DNA of 21,599 bases from an uncultured Rubrivivax sp. (GCA_937975735.1 CALJUI010000335.1:1-21599); one strand, 5' to 3'. Positions 1 to 7,706 are shown, counted from the stretch's first letter. Made by a program: numbers and translations. The notes: generated from the sequence alone by a model not told the origin.

Positions 1-1059
1 CCGCAGCGCGCCCCGCTGGAGCCGGTGACCGCCGGCGTGGTCGACGACAACGCCGACTTCGGTGCCTTCCGGGCCTTCCAGCGACGGCACGCCGGCCTGC
101 CGGTGCGCGCGCTCGACGTCAGTGAGCGCTATCTGTTGACGGTGCATGACGCCGCCGGCCGGCCGGTGCCCGACGCCGAGGTGACCGTGCACGCCGACCG
201 CGGCGGCCCGGCGCTGTGGGCGCGCGCCGACGCTGGCGGCCAGGTCTGGCTGCATCCGCGCGCCGCCGGCCTGTCGCAGCGCCTGCTCGAGGTCCAGGTG
301 CGACGGCGGACGTCCGACGGCGAGTGGCAAGGCAGCGCGCTGCTGCAGCGTGGCCAGCGCGACGCACTGCAGGTGCGCCTCGACGCCGAGCTGTCGTCCG
401 AGCCGGCGCGGCTGGACCTCGTCTTCCTGGTCGACGCCACCGGCTCGATGGGCGACGAGATCCACAAGCTGCGCGCGTCGATGCAGGCGATGGCCGACCA
501 GATCGCACGGCTGCCGAGCCGGCCGCAGATCTGCTTCGGGCTCGTCGCCTACCGCGACCGCGGCGATGCCTTCTTCGTCCGCGCGCACGACTTCACGAGC
601 GATCTTGGGGCCTTCCAGCGCGTGCTCGCCGGGTTGCAGGCCGGCGGCGGGGGCGACTATGCCGAGGCATTGAACGAGGCGCTGCACACCGCGGTGCACC
701 GCCTGTCCTGGCGCGGCGACGGCGCGACGCGGCTGATGCTGCTGGTCGCCGACGCGCCGCCGCACCTGGACTACGGCGCGCCCTGGTACGACGACGACGC
801 GCAGGGCGCACTGGCGCGTGGCATCAAGCTGTTCACGCTGGGGGCGAGCGGCCTGGACCGGGTCGGCGAAATGGTGTTCCGCCAGCTCGCGCAGTACAGC
901 GGCGGCCGCTTCGTGTTCCTGACCTACGCCGATGCGCGCCGGCCCGACAGCGGCCCGGGCCGCGAGACCGTGCACGAGGTGCAGAACTATTCGGTCGAGA
1001 CGCTGGACCGGCTGATCGTCCGGCTGGTGCGCGAGGAACTCGCGCGGCGCCCGGCGTGA
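1..1059 (+). CDS. VWA-domain protein (5' end outside window)
   Basis: The reading frame is already open at base 1 and closes with TGA at 1057-1059, so this is the C-terminal part of a longer protein. A GTG at 25 has no ribosome binding site and is probably internal. The first third reads as a beta-rich domain (a short Big/carboxypeptidase-regulatory-like fold is possible). It is followed by a von Willebrand factor A domain whose metal-binding (MIDAS) start, LVDATGSMGDEI, is encoded near 427-462. The later GGGGDYAEAL (about 640-672) and LLVADAPPH (about 740-767) match the remaining VWA metal-site loops. VWA proteins of this type bind ligands through Mg/Mn and are often exported, but no signal peptide can be judged because the start is missing. 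It converges on the next gene with only 10 bp between stops. The specific role is unknown. Confidence 0.85.
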   Translation, partial: PQRAPLEPVTAGVVDDNADFGAFRAFQRRHAGLPVRALDVSERYLLTVHDAAGRPVPDAEVTVHADRGGPALWARADAGGQVWLHPRAAGLSQRLLEVQVRRRTSDGEWQGSALLQRGQRDALQVRLDAELSSEPARLDLVFLVDATGSMGDEIHKLRASMQAMADQIARLPSRPQICFGLVAYRDRGDAFFVRAHDFTSDLGAFQRVLAGLQAGGGGDYAEALNEALHTAVHRLSWRGDGATRLMLLVADAPPHLDYGAPWYDDDAQGALARGIKLFTLGASGLDRVGEMVFRQLAQYSGGRFVFLTYADARRPDSGPGRETVHEVQNYSVETLDRLIVRLVREELARRPA

Positions 1060-1069
1060 ACCGCCGGCG

Positions 1070-1612
1070 TCAGGGGGCCGACTGCGGCCCGATCGCCGCG
1101 CCGAGGCGGCCGACCGCTTCGTCGAGGCGATTCAGCCGACCGTCGAGGCGGGCGCGGTCGACATCGGCCGCGGACGCTGCCGATTCGACGCGCTGCAATC
1201 GCCGATCCATCTCGGCGACCCGGCGCTCGAGCGGGCCCGGCCCGGCCACCCGGCGCCGCGGTGCAGGCTCGGCGGCGGGCGGTGGCGACGCCTTCAGTTC
1301 CTGCGTCAGCCGGGCCAGCTCCGCCTCGGCGGCGCGCAGCCGGCGGTCGATCTCGGCCTGGCGTTGCGCGAGCGTGCCCTGGCCGGACTCCAGGCGCTGG
1401 GTTGCCGCGCCGATCGGCGGCACGCTGCGCCGCAGGTCGGCGACGTCAATCACGCCGATCGCCAGCAGCACCAGCGTGGCGACCATCAGCAGGATCGACA
1501 GCCCGAGGATCAACCGCAGCCAGCGGCGCCCGCGGTCGACCTCGGCGCGCACCGCGCCTTCGACAGCGGCAGTCCAGTCGCCGGCAGGGTGCAGCGTCGG
1601 ACCGTCGGCCAT
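1070..1612 (-). CDS. Hypothetical single-pass membrane protein with coiled coil
   Basis: A 180-residue protein of no recognised family. Residues 1-31 are polar. Residues about 32-55 (WLRLILGLSILLMVATLVLL) form one clear transmembrane helix. The rest is rich in Ala, Arg, Glu and Leu with heptad-like spacing (about 70-108 and 127-175), interrupted by a Pro/Ala linker around residues 109-117. This looks like a membrane-anchored coiled coil with most of its mass on one side of the inner membrane; topology is not decided by the sequence. The ATG lies 4 bp after the stop of the AhpD-like gene, so it is the last gene of the msbA-AhpD-like transcript. Coding is supported by the tight spacing and the sensible protein composition. 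Function unknown. Confidence 0.75.
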   Translation of the reverse strand: MADGPTLHPAGDWTAAVEGAVRAEVDRGRRWLRLILGLSILLMVATLVLLAIGVIDVADLRRSVPPIGAATQRLESGQGTLAQRQAEIDRRLRAAEAELARLTQELKASPPPAAEPAPRRRVAGPGPLERRVAEMDRRLQRVESAASAADVDRARLDGRLNRLDEAVGRLGAAIGPQSAP

Positions 1613-1616
1613 GCCT

Positions 1617-2204
1617 TCAGGACTTCTGCCTGGGGACGCGCCCCATCAGGTAGAACTCGTCGTTCGGCCGCATCGCGCTCATGTTGGCCAGCCGGTTGGA
1701 CAGGCCGAAGAAGGCGGTGATCGCGCCGATGTCCCAGATGTCGTCGCCGGTGAAGCCGTGCTCGCGCAGCGCCTCGAAGTCGGCCTCGTCGACCAGGTGC
1801 GAGTGCGTGCAGACCTTCATCGCGAAGTCGAGCATCGCGCGCTGGCGCGGCGTGATGTCGGCCTTGCGGTGGTTCACCGCGACCTGGTCGGCGACCAGCG
1901 GCTTCTTCTCGTAGATGCGCAGGATCGCGCCGTGCGCGACCACGCAATACAGGCACTGGTTCTCGGCGGAGGTGGTGACGATGATCATCTCCCGGTCGCC
2001 CTTGGTCAGCGTCCCGGTGTCCTTGATCAGCAGCGCGTCGTGGTAGGCCATGAAGGCGCGCCACTCGGCCGGCCGGTGGGCCAGGGCGAGGAAGACGTTG
2101 GGCACGAAGCCGGTCTTTTCCTGAACCTCGAGGATGCGCGCGCGCATGTCCTCGGGCAAGCCCTCGAGTGCGGGGACGGGAAAGCGCGAAATGGGCGGGT
2201 TCAT
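1617..2204 (-). CDS. AhpD-like peroxidase-related protein (carboxymuconolactone decarboxylase family)
   Basis: A 195-residue all-helical protein with the AhpD/CMD-family active-site motif ENQCLYCVVAHG: C84-x2-C87-x3-H91, the redox-active Cys pair plus His. In AhpD the pair reduces peroxiredoxin partners or peroxides. This longer single-domain form resembles the 'uncharacterised peroxidase-related' subfamily, whose substrate is not established. The N-terminal PEDMRARILEVQEKTGFVPN and the C-terminal FFGLSNRLANM segments are typical of that subfamily. No signal peptide, so cytoplasmic. The ATG at 2204 has a strong site, GAAGGAGA, about 7 bases upstream. It begins 12 bp after msbA ends, so the two are co-transcribed; the metabolic link to lipid A export is not obvious. 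Confidence 0.88.
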   Translation of the reverse strand: MNPPISRFPVPALEGLPEDMRARILEVQEKTGFVPNVFLALAHRPAEWRAFMAYHDALLIKDTGTLTKGDREMIIVTTSAENQCLYCVVAHGAILRIYEKKPLVADQVAVNHRKADITPRQRAMLDFAMKVCTHSHLVDEADFEALREHGFTGDDIWDIGAITAFFGLSNRLANMSAMRPNDEFYLMGRVPRQKS

Positions 2205-2216
2205 CGTGGGTCTCCT

Positions 2217-3941
2217 TCAGGTGCGGAACTGCATCGCATGCAGCCGGGCGTACAGGCCGCCGGCGGCGAGCAGCTCGGCGTGCGTGCCCTGTTCGACGAT
2301 GCGGCCGGCATCCATCGCCAGCACGCGGTCGGCGTGTTCGATCGTCGACAGCCGGTGCGCGATGACGATCGTCGTGCGACCGGCCATCAGCGTGTCCAGC
2401 GCGGCCTGCACCGCGCGCTCGGATTCGCTGTCGAGCGCCGAGGTGGCCTCGTCGAGGATCAGGATCGGCGCGTCCTTGCAGATCGCGCGCGCGATCGCCA
2501 GGCGCTGACGCTGGCCGCCGGAGAGCTCGCTGCCGTTGTGCCCGATCGGCGTGTCCAGGCCCTGCGGCAGGGTGTCGACGAAGTCGAGCAGGTGGGCGCC
2601 GCGCAGCGCGTCGCGGACGTGCTCGCGCGGCACGTCGGCGCCGAGCGAGACGTTGGCGGCGACGGTGTCGTTGAACAGCACCACGTCCTGGCTGACGAGG
2701 GCGAACTGGCGCCGCAGCGCGCCGACCTCCCAGTCGGCCAGCGCGACGCCGTCGAGCTCGATCCGGCCCTCGGTCGGCGCAAGGAAGCGCGGCAGCAGGT
2801 GCACCAGCGAGGACTTGCCCGCGCCCGACGGCCCGACCAGCGCCACCGTCTCGCCGGCGTGCACGGTGGCGGTCACGCCGTCCAGCGCCGGCAGGCCGTC
2901 GTCGCGGTAGCGCAGCGCCACGTCCTTCAGCACCAGTTCGCCGCGCGCACGCGCCGGCGCATGGCTGCCGCCCTGCTCGCGCGGCGTGTCCTGCATCAGG
3001 TCGAGGCCGCGCTCGACGGCGGCCAGCCCGCGGGTGATCGGCGCCATCACGTCGGACAGGTGCTTCAGCGGCGCGACGATCATCAGCATCGCGGTGATGA
3101 AGGCGACGAAGCTGCCGACCGTGGCCGCGCCGGTCTGGCTCTGCCACAGCGCGACGACGATCACCGCCGACAGCGCGCAGGCCGCGAGGATCTGCGTCAC
3201 CGGCGTCATGGTGCCGCCGGCCGCGGCGGCCTTGAGCAGCAGCCGGCGCAGCTGGTCGCCGCGTGCCATGAAGCGCTTGACCTGCGTCGCCTGGGCGCCG
3301 TGCAGGCGCACGATGCGCCAGGCGAGCACGTTTTCCTCGACGACGTAGGCCAGCTCGTCGGTGGCCTGCTGGCCGGCCACCGCCAGCCGGCGCAGCCGCG
3401 CGCCGAGCAACTGCATCACGTAGGCCAGCACCGGGAAAAGCAGGCCGACGAACAGCGTCAGCTGCCAGTTCAGCCACAGCAGGTAGGCCAGCAGCGCGAT
3501 CAGCGTCAGCGAGTCCTTGGCCAGCGTCAGCAGCGCGTTGACCAGCATCTGCGTGCCCTGCTGGACCTCGTAGACGAGGGTGTTGGTGAGCTGGCTCGCC
3601 GACTGCCGGGTGAACAGCCCCGCGGGCGAGGCGAGCAGGTGCTCGAACATGTCCTGCCGCATCGCCAGCACCGCGCGCTGCGCGGCCCAGGTCAGGCCGA
3701 ACTGGGCGACGAAGCCGGCGATGCCGCGCAACGTGAACAGGCCGATGATCGCCACCGGCACCATCCACAGCTGCAGCCCGCCGCCGCCGAAGCCGTCGTC
3801 GAGCAGCGGCTTCATCAGCGCCGGGATCGCCGGTTCGGTGAGCGCGCCGATCAGCGCGCCGACCAGCGCCGCCGCGATGCCGGCCCGGCCCGTGCGCAGG
3901 TACGGGCGGAGGCGGGAGAAGCGCTGGAGCAGGGTCGGCAT
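2217..3941 (-). CDS. msbA: Lipid A export ATP-binding/permease protein MsbA
   Basis: A 574-residue half-size ABC exporter, the normal length for MsbA, which flips the lipid A-core from the inner to the outer leaflet of the inner membrane as a homodimer. Residues about 20-310 are the six-helix transmembrane domain (hydrophobic stretches near 21-40, 60-80, 137-155, 160-180, 250-267, 272-292). The nucleotide-binding domain (about 335-574) is complete: Walker A GPSGAGKS (370-377), Q-loop Q418, signature LSGGQ (473-477), Walker B ILILDE (493-498) and H-loop His529. MsbA is favoured over other ABCB exporters because of overall length and overall resemblance; a related lipid or drug exporter cannot be excluded. 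It is transcribed leftwards, divergent from tolB, and heads an operon with the AhpD-like and coiled-coil genes. Confidence 0.88.
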   Translation of the reverse strand: MPTLLQRFSRLRPYLRTGRAGIAAALVGALIGALTEPAIPALMKPLLDDGFGGGGLQLWMVPVAIIGLFTLRGIAGFVAQFGLTWAAQRAVLAMRQDMFEHLLASPAGLFTRQSASQLTNTLVYEVQQGTQMLVNALLTLAKDSLTLIALLAYLLWLNWQLTLFVGLLFPVLAYVMQLLGARLRRLAVAGQQATDELAYVVEENVLAWRIVRLHGAQATQVKRFMARGDQLRRLLLKAAAAGGTMTPVTQILAACALSAVIVVALWQSQTGAATVGSFVAFITAMLMIVAPLKHLSDVMAPITRGLAAVERGLDLMQDTPREQGGSHAPARARGELVLKDVALRYRDDGLPALDGVTATVHAGETVALVGPSGAGKSSLVHLLPRFLAPTEGRIELDGVALADWEVGALRRQFALVSQDVVLFNDTVAANVSLGADVPREHVRDALRGAHLLDFVDTLPQGLDTPIGHNGSELSGGQRQRLAIARAICKDAPILILDEATSALDSESERAVQAALDTLMAGRTTIVIAHRLSTIEHADRVLAMDAGRIVEQGTHAELLAAGGLYARLHAMQFRT

Positions 3942-4055
3942 GGGCAGCGAAGACGCGTGTCGATTATCGACTTGTCACCAGTCGACTGTGGCGCGTTGCC
4001 TACAATGAAATCCGAACCCGCGCCGTCCCTCGACGGCCAAGGACGCGAGAAGAAC
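3942..4055. promoter_or_regulatory. Divergent msbA/tolB control region with two palindromes
   Basis: The space between the msbA start and the earliest supported tolB start contains two perfect palindromes, GTCGATTATCGAC (3959-3971) and CAGTCGACTG (3979-3988), with centres about 18-19 bp apart. On the plus strand TACAAT at 4001-4006 is a plausible -10 for tolB, but no good -35 is seen at 16-18 bp; TTGTCA at 3972-3977 is 23 bp away. On the minus strand GATAAT within the first palindrome could be a -10 for msbA. The promoter assignments are inference from short motifs; the palindromes are direct observations. Confidence 0.4.
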
Positions 4056-4091
4056 GTGAACCAAATCCCCCGCGATCGATCCATCTCCGCC

Positions 4092-5360
4092 ATGTGGTCC
4101 CGACGTCGACTCGTCGCCGCGCTGGGCGGCATGGCCTGCGCGCCGGCGCTGGCCCAGTTCCGCATCGAGATCAGCGGCATCGGCGCGACCCAGCTGCCGG
4201 TGGCGGTGGCGGCCTTCCGCGACGAGGAGGGCCTGAGCCCGCGCGTCGCCGAGGTGGTGCGCGCCGACCTGCAGCGCAGCGGACTGTTCCGGCTGGTCGA
4301 CGCGCCGGGCGCGCTCGACGAGCGCAGCCGCCCGGTGCTGCCGGAATGGCGCGCGCGCGGCGTCGACGCGCTGGTCGCCGGCTCGGTGACGCGGCTGAAG
4401 GACGGCCGCATCGACGTGCGCTACAAGCTGTGGGACGCGGTCCAGGGCGAGGAACTGGTGGGCCAGAGCCAGACCGTGCTGCCGGCCGACCTGCGCCTGG
4501 CCGCGCACCGCGTCGCCGACGGCATCCACCAGCACCTGACCGGCGACCCCGGCGTGTTCTCCACGCGCATCGCCTACGTCGTGCAGACCGCGCGCCAGAC
4601 CACGCTGCTGGTCACCGACGCCGACGGCGAAGGCGCGCAGACCGCGCTCGCCAGCCCGGACCCGATCATCTCCCCGGCCTGGTCGCCGGACGGGCTGTCG
4701 CTGGCCTACGTGTCATTCGAATCGCAGAAGGCGGTGGTCTGGACGCAGGAGCTGGCCACCGGCCGGCGCAAGGTGCTGGCCAACTTCCGCGGCTCCAACA
4801 GCGCGCCGGCCTGGTCGCCCGACGGCCGCAGCCTGGCGGTGGCATTGTCGCGCGACGGGTTCACGCAGCTGTACCTGCTGCCGCGCGACGGCGGCGAGCC
4901 GCAGCGGCTGACGAACAGCCGGTCGATCGACACCGAGCCGGTGTTCGCGCCCGACGGCCAGTCGATCTACTTCGTCAGCGACCGGGGCGGCGGCCCGCAG
5001 ATCTACCGCATGGCCGCCGGTGGCGGCTCGCCCGAGCGCGTGACCTTCGACGGCGACCACAACATCAGCCCGACGATCAGCCCGAGCGGGCGTGTGCTGG
5101 CCTACGTGTCGCGGGTCGGCGGCCGCGCCTACAAGCTGATGTCGCTGGACCTGACGAACGGCACCGTGCGCACGCTGACCAACACCAGCGACGACGAAAG
5201 CCCGAGCTTCGCGCCCAACGGCCGGCTGATCGCCTACGCCACCCGGCAGGACGGCCGCGACGTGCTGATGACGACCACCGTCGACGGCCGCATCAAGACC
5301 CGGCTGCTGACCAGCGGCGCCGACGTGCGCGAGCCGGCCTGGGGCCCGTTCGGCCGCTGA
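4092..5360 (+). CDS. tolB: Tol-Pal system periplasmic beta-propeller protein TolB
   Basis: TolB is the periplasmic component that binds Pal and links the TolQRA motor to the outer membrane during constriction. From the ATG at 4092 the protein is 422 residues, normal for TolB. Residues 1-21 are an export signal ending ALA before QFRIEISGIG. An N-terminal alpha/beta domain (about 22-165) is followed by a six-bladed propeller with repeats such as PAWSPDG, PVFAPDG, PTISPSG and PSFAPNG, closing with PAWGPFGR. The signal has SRRRLVA before a mild hydrophobic core, which resembles a twin-arginine motif. GTG at 4056, preceded by GAGAAG, is an in-frame alternative start adding 12 residues; an ATG at 4005 overlaps the putative -10 and is unlikely. 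The frame is open far upstream, but that part is antisense to msbA. It is followed 47 bp later by pal. Confidence 0.93.
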   Translation: MWSRRRLVAALGGMACAPALAQFRIEISGIGATQLPVAVAAFRDEEGLSPRVAEVVRADLQRSGLFRLVDAPGALDERSRPVLPEWRARGVDALVAGSVTRLKDGRIDVRYKLWDAVQGEELVGQSQTVLPADLRLAAHRVADGIHQHLTGDPGVFSTRIAYVVQTARQTTLLVTDADGEGAQTALASPDPIISPAWSPDGLSLAYVSFESQKAVVWTQELATGRRKVLANFRGSNSAPAWSPDGRSLAVALSRDGFTQLYLLPRDGGEPQRLTNSRSIDTEPVFAPDGQSIYFVSDRGGGPQIYRMAAGGGSPERVTFDGDHNISPTISPSGRVLAYVSRVGGRAYKLMSLDLTNGTVRTLTNTSDDESPSFAPNGRLIAYATRQDGRDVLMTTTVDGRIKTRLLTSGADVREPAWGPFGR

Positions 5361-5407
5361 GCGCCTTTGACCGAGTTCATCATCTTCCTTTCTGTCCAGG
5401 AGATCCC

Positions 5408-5989
5408 ATGACCCGAACGACCTTCCGCACCCTCGCAGCCCTGGCCCTGGCGGCCGTGGTCGCCGCCTGCTCGAGCCCCGTCAAGCTCGACGAGCCGGCG
5501 AAGGTGGAATCGCGCGACGCGCGCAGCCCCGGTGCCGGCGCCGGCACGACGCCCGGCGGCGCGACCACCGGCGCGACGCCGCAGTCGCAGGTCGCCACGG
5601 TCGACCTAGCGCGCCAGCGTGCCGAGCAGGAGGCGGCCGCGGCACGCGCCGCCGTCGCGGGCCTGCCCAAGGTCATCTACTTCGACTTCGACAGCTTCCT
5701 GGTCCGCGACGAATTCCGCCCGACCATCGAGGGCCACGCCAAGGCCCTGGTGACGCTGCGCGACGCGAAGCTCAGCCTGCAGGGGCATACCGACGAGCGC
5801 GGCGGCCGCGAGTACAACCTGGCGCTGGGGCAGAAGCGCGCCGAGGCGGTGGCCCGCGCGCTCGAACTGCTGGGCGTGAACCCGGCGCAGCTCGAGGCGG
5901 TGAGCTTCGGCGAGGAGCGACCGGCGGTGCAGGGGCGTGACGAGGCGGCATGGGCGAAGAACCGCCGCGTCGAACTCAAGGACCGTTGA
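5408..5989 (+). CDS. pal: Peptidoglycan-associated lipoprotein Pal
   Basis: A 193-residue outer-membrane lipoprotein. The signal peptide ends in the lipobox VAAC, with Cys21 as the lipidated residue. A flexible Gly/Thr/Ala-rich linker (about 40-60) and a short Ala/Glu/Gln-rich helix lead into an OmpA-like peptidoglycan-binding domain (about 87-193) with VIYFDFDSF, GHTDERGGREYN (126-137) and NRRVEL (185-190). Asp129 and the Arg residues of these motifs are the usual diaminopimelate contacts in the family. The start is supported by AGGAG at 5398-5402, five bases before ATG. Pal binds peptidoglycan and TolB and helps keep the outer membrane attached at the division site. Its stop overlaps the cpoB start by one base (TGATG), so translation is coupled. 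Confidence 0.95.
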   Translation: MTRTTFRTLAALALAAVVAACSSPVKLDEPAKVESRDARSPGAGAGTTPGGATTGATPQSQVATVDLARQRAEQEAAAARAAVAGLPKVIYFDFDSFLVRDEFRPTIEGHAKALVTLRDAKLSLQGHTDERGGREYNLALGQKRAEAVARALELLGVNPAQLEAVSFGEERPAVQGRDEAAWAKNRRVELKDR

Positions 5990-6792
5990 TGGCTGCCTTG
6001 TCTGTTGCGCGACGGGTCGGCGCGGCGTTGGCCGTCGTCGGATCGCTGGCTTCGCCGGCCGCGCTGGCTGGCCTGTTCGACGACGACGAGGCGCGCAAGG
6101 CGATCCTGGACCTGCGCGAGCGCATCGCGTTGATCGACGCGCAGGCCAAGCAGAACCAGGCGGAGGCGAAGGCCGCGAACGCGCAGCTCGCCGAGCAGGT
6201 GTCGTCGATGCGCCGCAGCCTGCTCGAGCTGAACAACCAGATCGAGCTGATGCGCGGCGAGATCGCCAAGCTGCGCGGCAGCAACGAGCAGCTGCTGCGC
6301 GACCTGTCCGACGTGCAGCGCGCGCAGAAGGACGCCAGCCAGAACTTCGACGACCGGCTGCGCAAGCTCGAGCCGCAGCGGGTCACCCACGAAGGGCGCG
6401 AATTCAGCGCCGATCCGGCCGAGAAGCGGGCCTACGACGATGCCATCGCGACCCTGCGCGCGGGCGAGTTCGACAAGGCCGTCGGCGTGCTCAACGCCTT
6501 CCTCGCCAAATACCCGCGCAGCGGCTATGCCGAGTCGGCCCGCTTCTGGCTCGGCAACGCCCTGTACGGCAAGCGCGACTACAAGGGGGCGATCGGTGTC
6601 TTCCGCGCCCTGGTGACCGATGCGCCGGACCACCCGAAGGCGCCGGAGGCGCTGCTGGCGCTGGCCAACTGCCAGGCCGAGATGAAGGACACCAAGTCGG
6701 CGCGCAAGACGCTGGACGAGCTGCTCAAGGCCTATCCGCAGTCCGAGGCGGCGGCCGCGGCGAAGGACCGGATGGCGGCGCTGCGCGGCTGA
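5989..6792 (+). CDS. cpoB: Cell division coordinator CpoB (YbgF)
   Basis: A 267-residue periplasmic protein with the standard CpoB layout: signal peptide 1-27 ending AALA, a mature start GLFDDDEAR, a coiled-coil trimerisation region (about 35-128, rich in Gln, Glu and Leu), and C-terminal tetratricopeptide repeats (about 140-262, including YDDAIATLRAGEFDKAV and SARFWLGNALYGKRDYKGAI). In Escherichia coli CpoB links the Tol system to peptidoglycan synthesis by PBP1B during constriction. ATG at 5989 is chosen because it overlaps the pal stop and starts directly at a signal peptide; an in-frame start 39 bases upstream lies inside pal and would spoil the signal. It is the last gene of the tolB-pal-cpoB run; no tolQRA is present in the window. 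Confidence 0.93.
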   Translation: MAALSVARRVGAALAVVGSLASPAALAGLFDDDEARKAILDLRERIALIDAQAKQNQAEAKAANAQLAEQVSSMRRSLLELNNQIELMRGEIAKLRGSNEQLLRDLSDVQRAQKDASQNFDDRLRKLEPQRVTHEGREFSADPAEKRAYDDAIATLRAGEFDKAVGVLNAFLAKYPRSGYAESARFWLGNALYGKRDYKGAIGVFRALVTDAPDHPKAPEALLALANCQAEMKDTKSARKTLDELLKAYPQSEAAAAAKDRMAALRG

Positions 6793-6819
6793 CCAGGGGG
6801 CGGAAGGGGTCGGATTTGG

Positions 6820-6848
6820 TGTCGGCATCCTTGACAGCGACCTGTCGG
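6820..6848 (+). promoter_or_regulatory. Candidate activator-binding site upstream of sigma-54 promoter
   Basis: TGTCGG occurs at 6820-6825 and again at 6843-6848, 23 bp apart (about two helical turns). Between them GACA at 6833-6836 forms an inverted pair GACA-N6-TGTC with 6843-6846. This lies about 55-85 bp before the predicted start point of the PEP-CTERM transcript, where an enhancer-binding protein could act. The repeats are seen; the role as an upstream activating sequence (for example for a PrsR-type regulator) is inference. Confidence 0.3.
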
Positions 6849-6877
6849 ATGTATCGTAAGTCTTTGATTCATAAGGG

Positions 6878-6893
6878 TGGCCCGGCGATTGCT
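6878..6893 (+). promoter_or_regulatory. Sigma-54 (-24/-12) promoter of the PEP-CTERM gene
   Basis: TGGCCCGGCGATTGCT matches the RpoN consensus TGGCACR-N4-TTGCW with one mismatch (C for A at the fifth base) and the obligatory 10 bp between the GG and GC elements. The predicted start of transcription is about 6904, giving a leader of about 32 bases that contains AAGGAG at 6924-6929, six bases before the ATG. RpoN control of PEP-CTERM genes through the PrsK/PrsR two-component system is known in related bacteria, which fits this match. Confidence 0.7.
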
Positions 6894-6935
6894 AATAGTA
6901 GACCGGCGCAACACTAATCTCTCAAGGAGCCACAA

Positions 6936-7607
6936 ATGAAAGCACTGAAGACCCTTCTGCCCATCGCAGCAGCTGTGGCCGCCCTGGCGGCTCCTGTGGC
7001 GGCGAATGCTGCGCTGGCGGTCCGGATCTCCGACGGCACGAACCTGCTGGTGGTCATGGACGAAGGCGCCGGCGACGCGACCTCCGGCGCGCCCGGCATC
7101 GTTACCGGCATCGCGATTCCGTTCGGCGGCTACACCATCGCCTTCGCATCGGGCACCAACAACGGTGATCCGCTCGACATGCACTTGAGCGCCTCGTACT
7201 CCGCTACGCTCGCAGCGATTCCGCTCGCGAACCGCGTCCTGACCATCGAGGTGAGCCAGACCGGACTGACGACCGGTGTTCCGGGTAGCGTGACCTTCGC
7301 GGGCTTCGGCGCAGGTAGCGGTTCGGGGGTGCAGTCCTGGGCGATGTTCGCTGATGACAGCAATACGCTGTTCGGCACCGCGACGACGCTGTACTCGGGT
7401 GCGGTCTCCGGTTCGCAGAACGCGACCGCAATGCTCTCGGGCACTTACTCGGCGACTATCCGCGCCGTGTTCGATCTGACGGGTGCGACCAGCACGCTCG
7501 TCGCCGGCAGCGCCGACCACGACATGGACGTGCCCGAGCCGGCAACGATCGCCCTGGCTGGCCTGGCTCTGCTGGGTCTGGGCGCCGCGCGCCGCCGCAA
7601 GGCCTGA
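6936..7607 (+). CDS. PEP-CTERM sorting-domain protein
   Basis: A 223-residue exported protein. Residues 1-25 are a signal peptide ending VAANA. The body is rich in Gly, Ala, Ser and Thr with little charge and no recognised catalytic motif. The C-terminus is a textbook PEP-CTERM tail: VPEPATI (199-205), a hydrophobic helix of about 14 residues, then RRRKA. Such tails are recognised and cut by exosortase (EpsH/XrtA), delivering the protein to the cell surface or extracellular matrix alongside exopolysaccharide. No exosortase gene is in the window. ATG 6936 is preceded by AAGGAG at 6924-6929. The gene is a single-gene unit between a -24/-12 promoter and an intrinsic terminator. The role of the body is unknown; surface matrix or floc function is a family-level guess. 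Confidence 0.92.
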   Translation: MKALKTLLPIAAAVAALAAPVAANAALAVRISDGTNLLVVMDEGAGDATSGAPGIVTGIAIPFGGYTIAFASGTNNGDPLDMHLSASYSATLAAIPLANRVLTIEVSQTGLTTGVPGSVTFAGFGAGSGSGVQSWAMFADDSNTLFGTATTLYSGAVSGSQNATAMLSGTYSATIRAVFDLTGATSTLVAGSADHDMDVPEPATIALAGLALLGLGAARRRKA

Positions 7608-7631
7608 ACGCGCTTCGTTCCGAACGATTTC

Positions 7632-7656
7632 AAGGGCGGCTCCGGCCGCCCTTTTT
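7632..7656 (+). terminator. Intrinsic terminator after the PEP-CTERM gene
   Basis: A perfect 9-bp GC-rich stem (AAGGGCGGC at 7632-7640 with GCCGCCCTT at 7645-7653), loop TCCG, is followed by further T residues (7654-7656; five consecutive T in 7652-7656). It lies 25 bp after the stop of the PEP-CTERM gene. Confidence 0.9.
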
Positions 7657-7706
7657 CATGCGCGGGTCGATTGGGGTCGGCGTCGGGCCCGCCACTGATA
7701 TGTCCC

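Noticed and set aside
216..4091. A continuous open frame upstream of tolB, over 1,000 codons
   Set aside because: It is in frame with tolB but antisense to msbA, the AhpD-like gene and the coiled-coil gene. Its translation is Arg/Ala/Gly-rich low-quality sequence, as expected from a GC-rich antisense strand with few stops.
6831..6859. TTGACA as a sigma-70 -35 for the PEP-CTERM gene
   Set aside because: No acceptable -10 at 16-18 bp (TCGTAA at best), while the -24/-12 element downstream is a much stronger match.
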